A stretch of 53,179 nt of DNA. It comes from Oscillospiraceae bacterium (GTDB taxonomy: Bacteria > Bacillota > Clostridia > Oscillospirales > Oscillospiraceae). The notes under the pieces are model-generated. The model was not told the origin of the DNA. It ran no database searches and saw nothing but the letters and a program-made list of their open reading frames with translations. The position numbers and the translations under genes were made by a program. The stretch lies in NCBI GenBank assembly GCA_015067835.1, contig SVLS01000014.1:1-53179 (forward strand), written 5' to 3'. How positions within the stretch are numbered: position 1 is the stretch's first letter; every line of letters starts with the position of its first letter. Below are positions 52,171 to 53,179 of this stretch, in pieces.

Positions 52171-52206
52171 AGAATCTAAGTAATTAGCTTTATAAAGCAA
52201 AACTTA

Positions 52207-52239
52207 TCCCTCTGCTGAGAAATCGGCAGAGGGATTTTT
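52207..52239 (+). terminator. Terminator of cassette boundary C
   Basis: Stem TCCCTCTGC/GCAGAGGGA with an inner TGAGAAATCG loop region, then TTTTT. A TTGCAA box follows at about 52246. Confidence 0.88.
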
Positions 52240-52302
52240 CTTCTATTGCAATTCGTAAAAATTTATATTAGAATATAATTACAAAAGGAGGGATAGTAAA
52301 TT

Positions 52303-52880
52303 ATGAAAAAATCTTATCTATTTTTCTTTGTGTAATAATATTATTATGTTTTGTAGCTTGCGGCGAGAAATCCAACACCGATAAACAATCAACCGAAGGC
52401 ACAAATCAAAGCGAAAGCAATAGCACTGAGAACTCTATCACAAATACGCAATCGACTGAAAGTACAAACCAAAACGAAACTGATAGCATCGAAAACACAG
52501 ACCATAATACTGAATCAACCGAAAGTACAAACGAAAACGGTACCAACAACCAAGAAATCGCCATTTTCAACACGAAAAACATTAAACGCATTACCTTTTA
52601 CGCCTACTATGGTAGTGGTACAGGTAGCGATGTTCCAGCCGAACACTTAGGTGAAATTACAACTTGGCTCAATTCGTTTAAGATTGATACCGATAGGGAG
52701 TTTCCCGATTTGGTTCCTCCTGGTACAAACACTATCCACGTAGAAATTGAGTATCTTGATGGAACTGTTGTTAAAGAAGGTTTAGATACGGCAACTGTTG
52801 ATGGAATTACATACTACATAAAAGGTGATACCGCTCCAAAGAGCTATGAAGAAATTATATTAAAGACAAGTTTGAATTAA
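52303..52880 (+). pseudogene. Lipoprotein gene with a 1-nt frameshift in a poly-A tract
   Basis: ATG at 52303 (GGAGGG upstream) is followed by six A and hits a stop after ten codons. With seven A the frame becomes a 192-residue lipoprotein: LSIFLCVIILLCFVACG (lipobox Cys), a Ser/Thr/Asn/Glu-rich linker with STESTNxN repeats, then a globular domain (ITFYAYYGSGTGSDVPAEHL, TTWLNSFKIDTDREFPDLVP). The rest of the frame is intact to 52880. So it is a recent pseudogene, a slippage-controlled gene, or a base-calling error. Function unknown. Confidence 0.75.
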
Positions 52881-52890
52881 CGAATTGTAT

Positions 52891-52929
52891 TTTCCCTCTT
52901 TTGCGGATAGCAGGACAGGCTGCTATCAA
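52891..52929 (+). repeat. Cassette-end repeat D (39 bp)
   Basis: TTTCCCTCTTTTGCG then a perfect GATAGCAG-GACAGG-CTGCTATC inverted repeat (52906-52927). It matches copy C at 37 of 39 positions. The ppdK-like tail is degraded after CAA (GGGCTAA). A small hairpin (AATCTGA/TCAGATT) follows. Confidence 0.85.
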
Positions 52930-52968
52930 GGGCTAATCTGAACACTCAGATTTATAGCGCATAATAAA

Positions 52969-53000
52969 TCCCCTGCCGATTTCTCGGCAGGGGGATTTTT
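52969..53000 (+). terminator. Terminator of cassette boundary D
   Basis: Stem TCCCCTGCCGA/TCGGCAGGGGGA with loop TTTC, then TTTTT. The next 15 bases repeat those after the B-boundary terminator. Confidence 0.92.
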
Positions 53001-53007
53001 ATATCTG

Positions 53008-53035
53008 TTGCAAAATCTATGTAAAATGTTATAAT
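53008..53035 (+). promoter_or_regulatory. Promoter of third cassette
   Basis: TTGCAA (53008-53013), 16 bp and TATAAT (53030-53035), at the same relative place as in the HD cassette. Confidence 0.8.
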
Positions 53036-53055
53036 ACAGAAAAGAGGCGATGATT

Positions 53056-53179
53056 GTGAATCAAAATAGCGTATGGTTAAAAGCACAAACATTGAAATTG
53101 CAAGTTTCCGAAAATATCTTGCCTGAATTTGATATTGGTTTTGACAAAAGAATCCCAAAAGATGTTGAAGAAGAATTGC
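53056..53179 (+). CDS. Unknown cassette gene, 5' part only (runs off the window)
   Basis: GTG at 53056 has GAGG 8 nt upstream; the in-frame ATG at 53050 is too close to it. The 41 codons seen read MNQNSVWLKAQTLKLQVSEN and on to an acidic stretch. No family can be named. It is the third small gene placed directly behind a boundary terminator and promoter. Confidence 0.6.
   Translation, partial: MNQNSVWLKAQTLKLQVSENILPEFDIGFDKRIPKDVEEEL

Noticed and set aside
51568..53035. CRISPR array or classical integron
   Set aside because: Repeats are too few and too far apart for CRISPR, with genes between them. No integron-type tyrosine integrase with the added IntI patch is seen, and cassettes carry promoters.

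Overview
The window looks like a chromosomal segment of a spore-forming anaerobic clostridium, most like the Oscillospiraceae/Ruminococcaceae. This rests on inference from gene content: a yabP-yabQ-divIC-S1 cluster, spoIIP and a PdaA-type deacetylase (sporulation), CO dehydrogenase/acetyl-CoA synthase, pyruvate phosphate dikinase, a Na+-pump decarboxylase module, and a reverse rubrerythrin/rubredoxin set. No rRNA, tRNA or CRISPR was seen.

Layout. 1-0.95 kb: autoregulated XRE/DUF2975 pair. 1-6.1 kb (minus): sodium-pump decarboxylase subunits without the carboxyltransferase, a Na+/phosphate cotransporter and a MATE transporter. 6.1-9.9 kb (minus): amino-sugar cluster (nagA, ROK kinase, nahK). 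10-13.2 kb: pdaA, small regulators, then yabP-yabQ-divIC-S1. 13.2-16.9 kb (minus): upp, tsaB, tsaE, prfA. 17-18 kb: overlapping mini-genes (zinc ribbon, coiled coil, sigma-region-4-like) with a divergent XRE gene. 18-26.5 kb: tadA, spoIIP, DUF4363/DUF421, secA, pgeF, a lipoprotein binding protein, comEB. 26.5-29 kb (minus): peroxide-defence operon (PerR-like, rubredoxin, reverse rubrerythrin, desulforedoxin-like, ferritin) with two palindromic operators around a consensus promoter. 29-34.1 kb (minus): acsB-cooC-cooS. 34.4-41 kb: thiamine pyrophosphokinase, P-type ATPase, MocR regulator, CofE-like ligase, membrane protein. 41.2-43.9 kb: ppdK.

The composition becomes AT-rich right at the ppdK stop codon. 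From 43.85 to 51.6 kb lies an island with a BcgI-like restriction-modification system, its regulator, a tyrosine recombinase, an OB-fold-like protein and a large serine recombinase. The last codons of the serine recombinase overlap, in another frame, a second copy of the ppdK 3' end. Two further copies of that ppdK end follow at about 52.16 and 52.92 kb. Each of the three is followed by a terminator and a TTGCAA-type promoter, then a small gene (HD-domain protein, frameshifted lipoprotein, unknown gene running off the window). I read this as a tandem array of promoter-bearing gene cassettes built up at the 3' end of ppdK, probably by serine-recombinase integration. It resembles an integron in layout, but no integron integrase is visible. 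It is the most novel feature here.

A second recurrent feature is a family of palindromic intergenic repeats (GATTGCCAC - variable stem-loop - CGCAATGAC) found at three loci outside the island.
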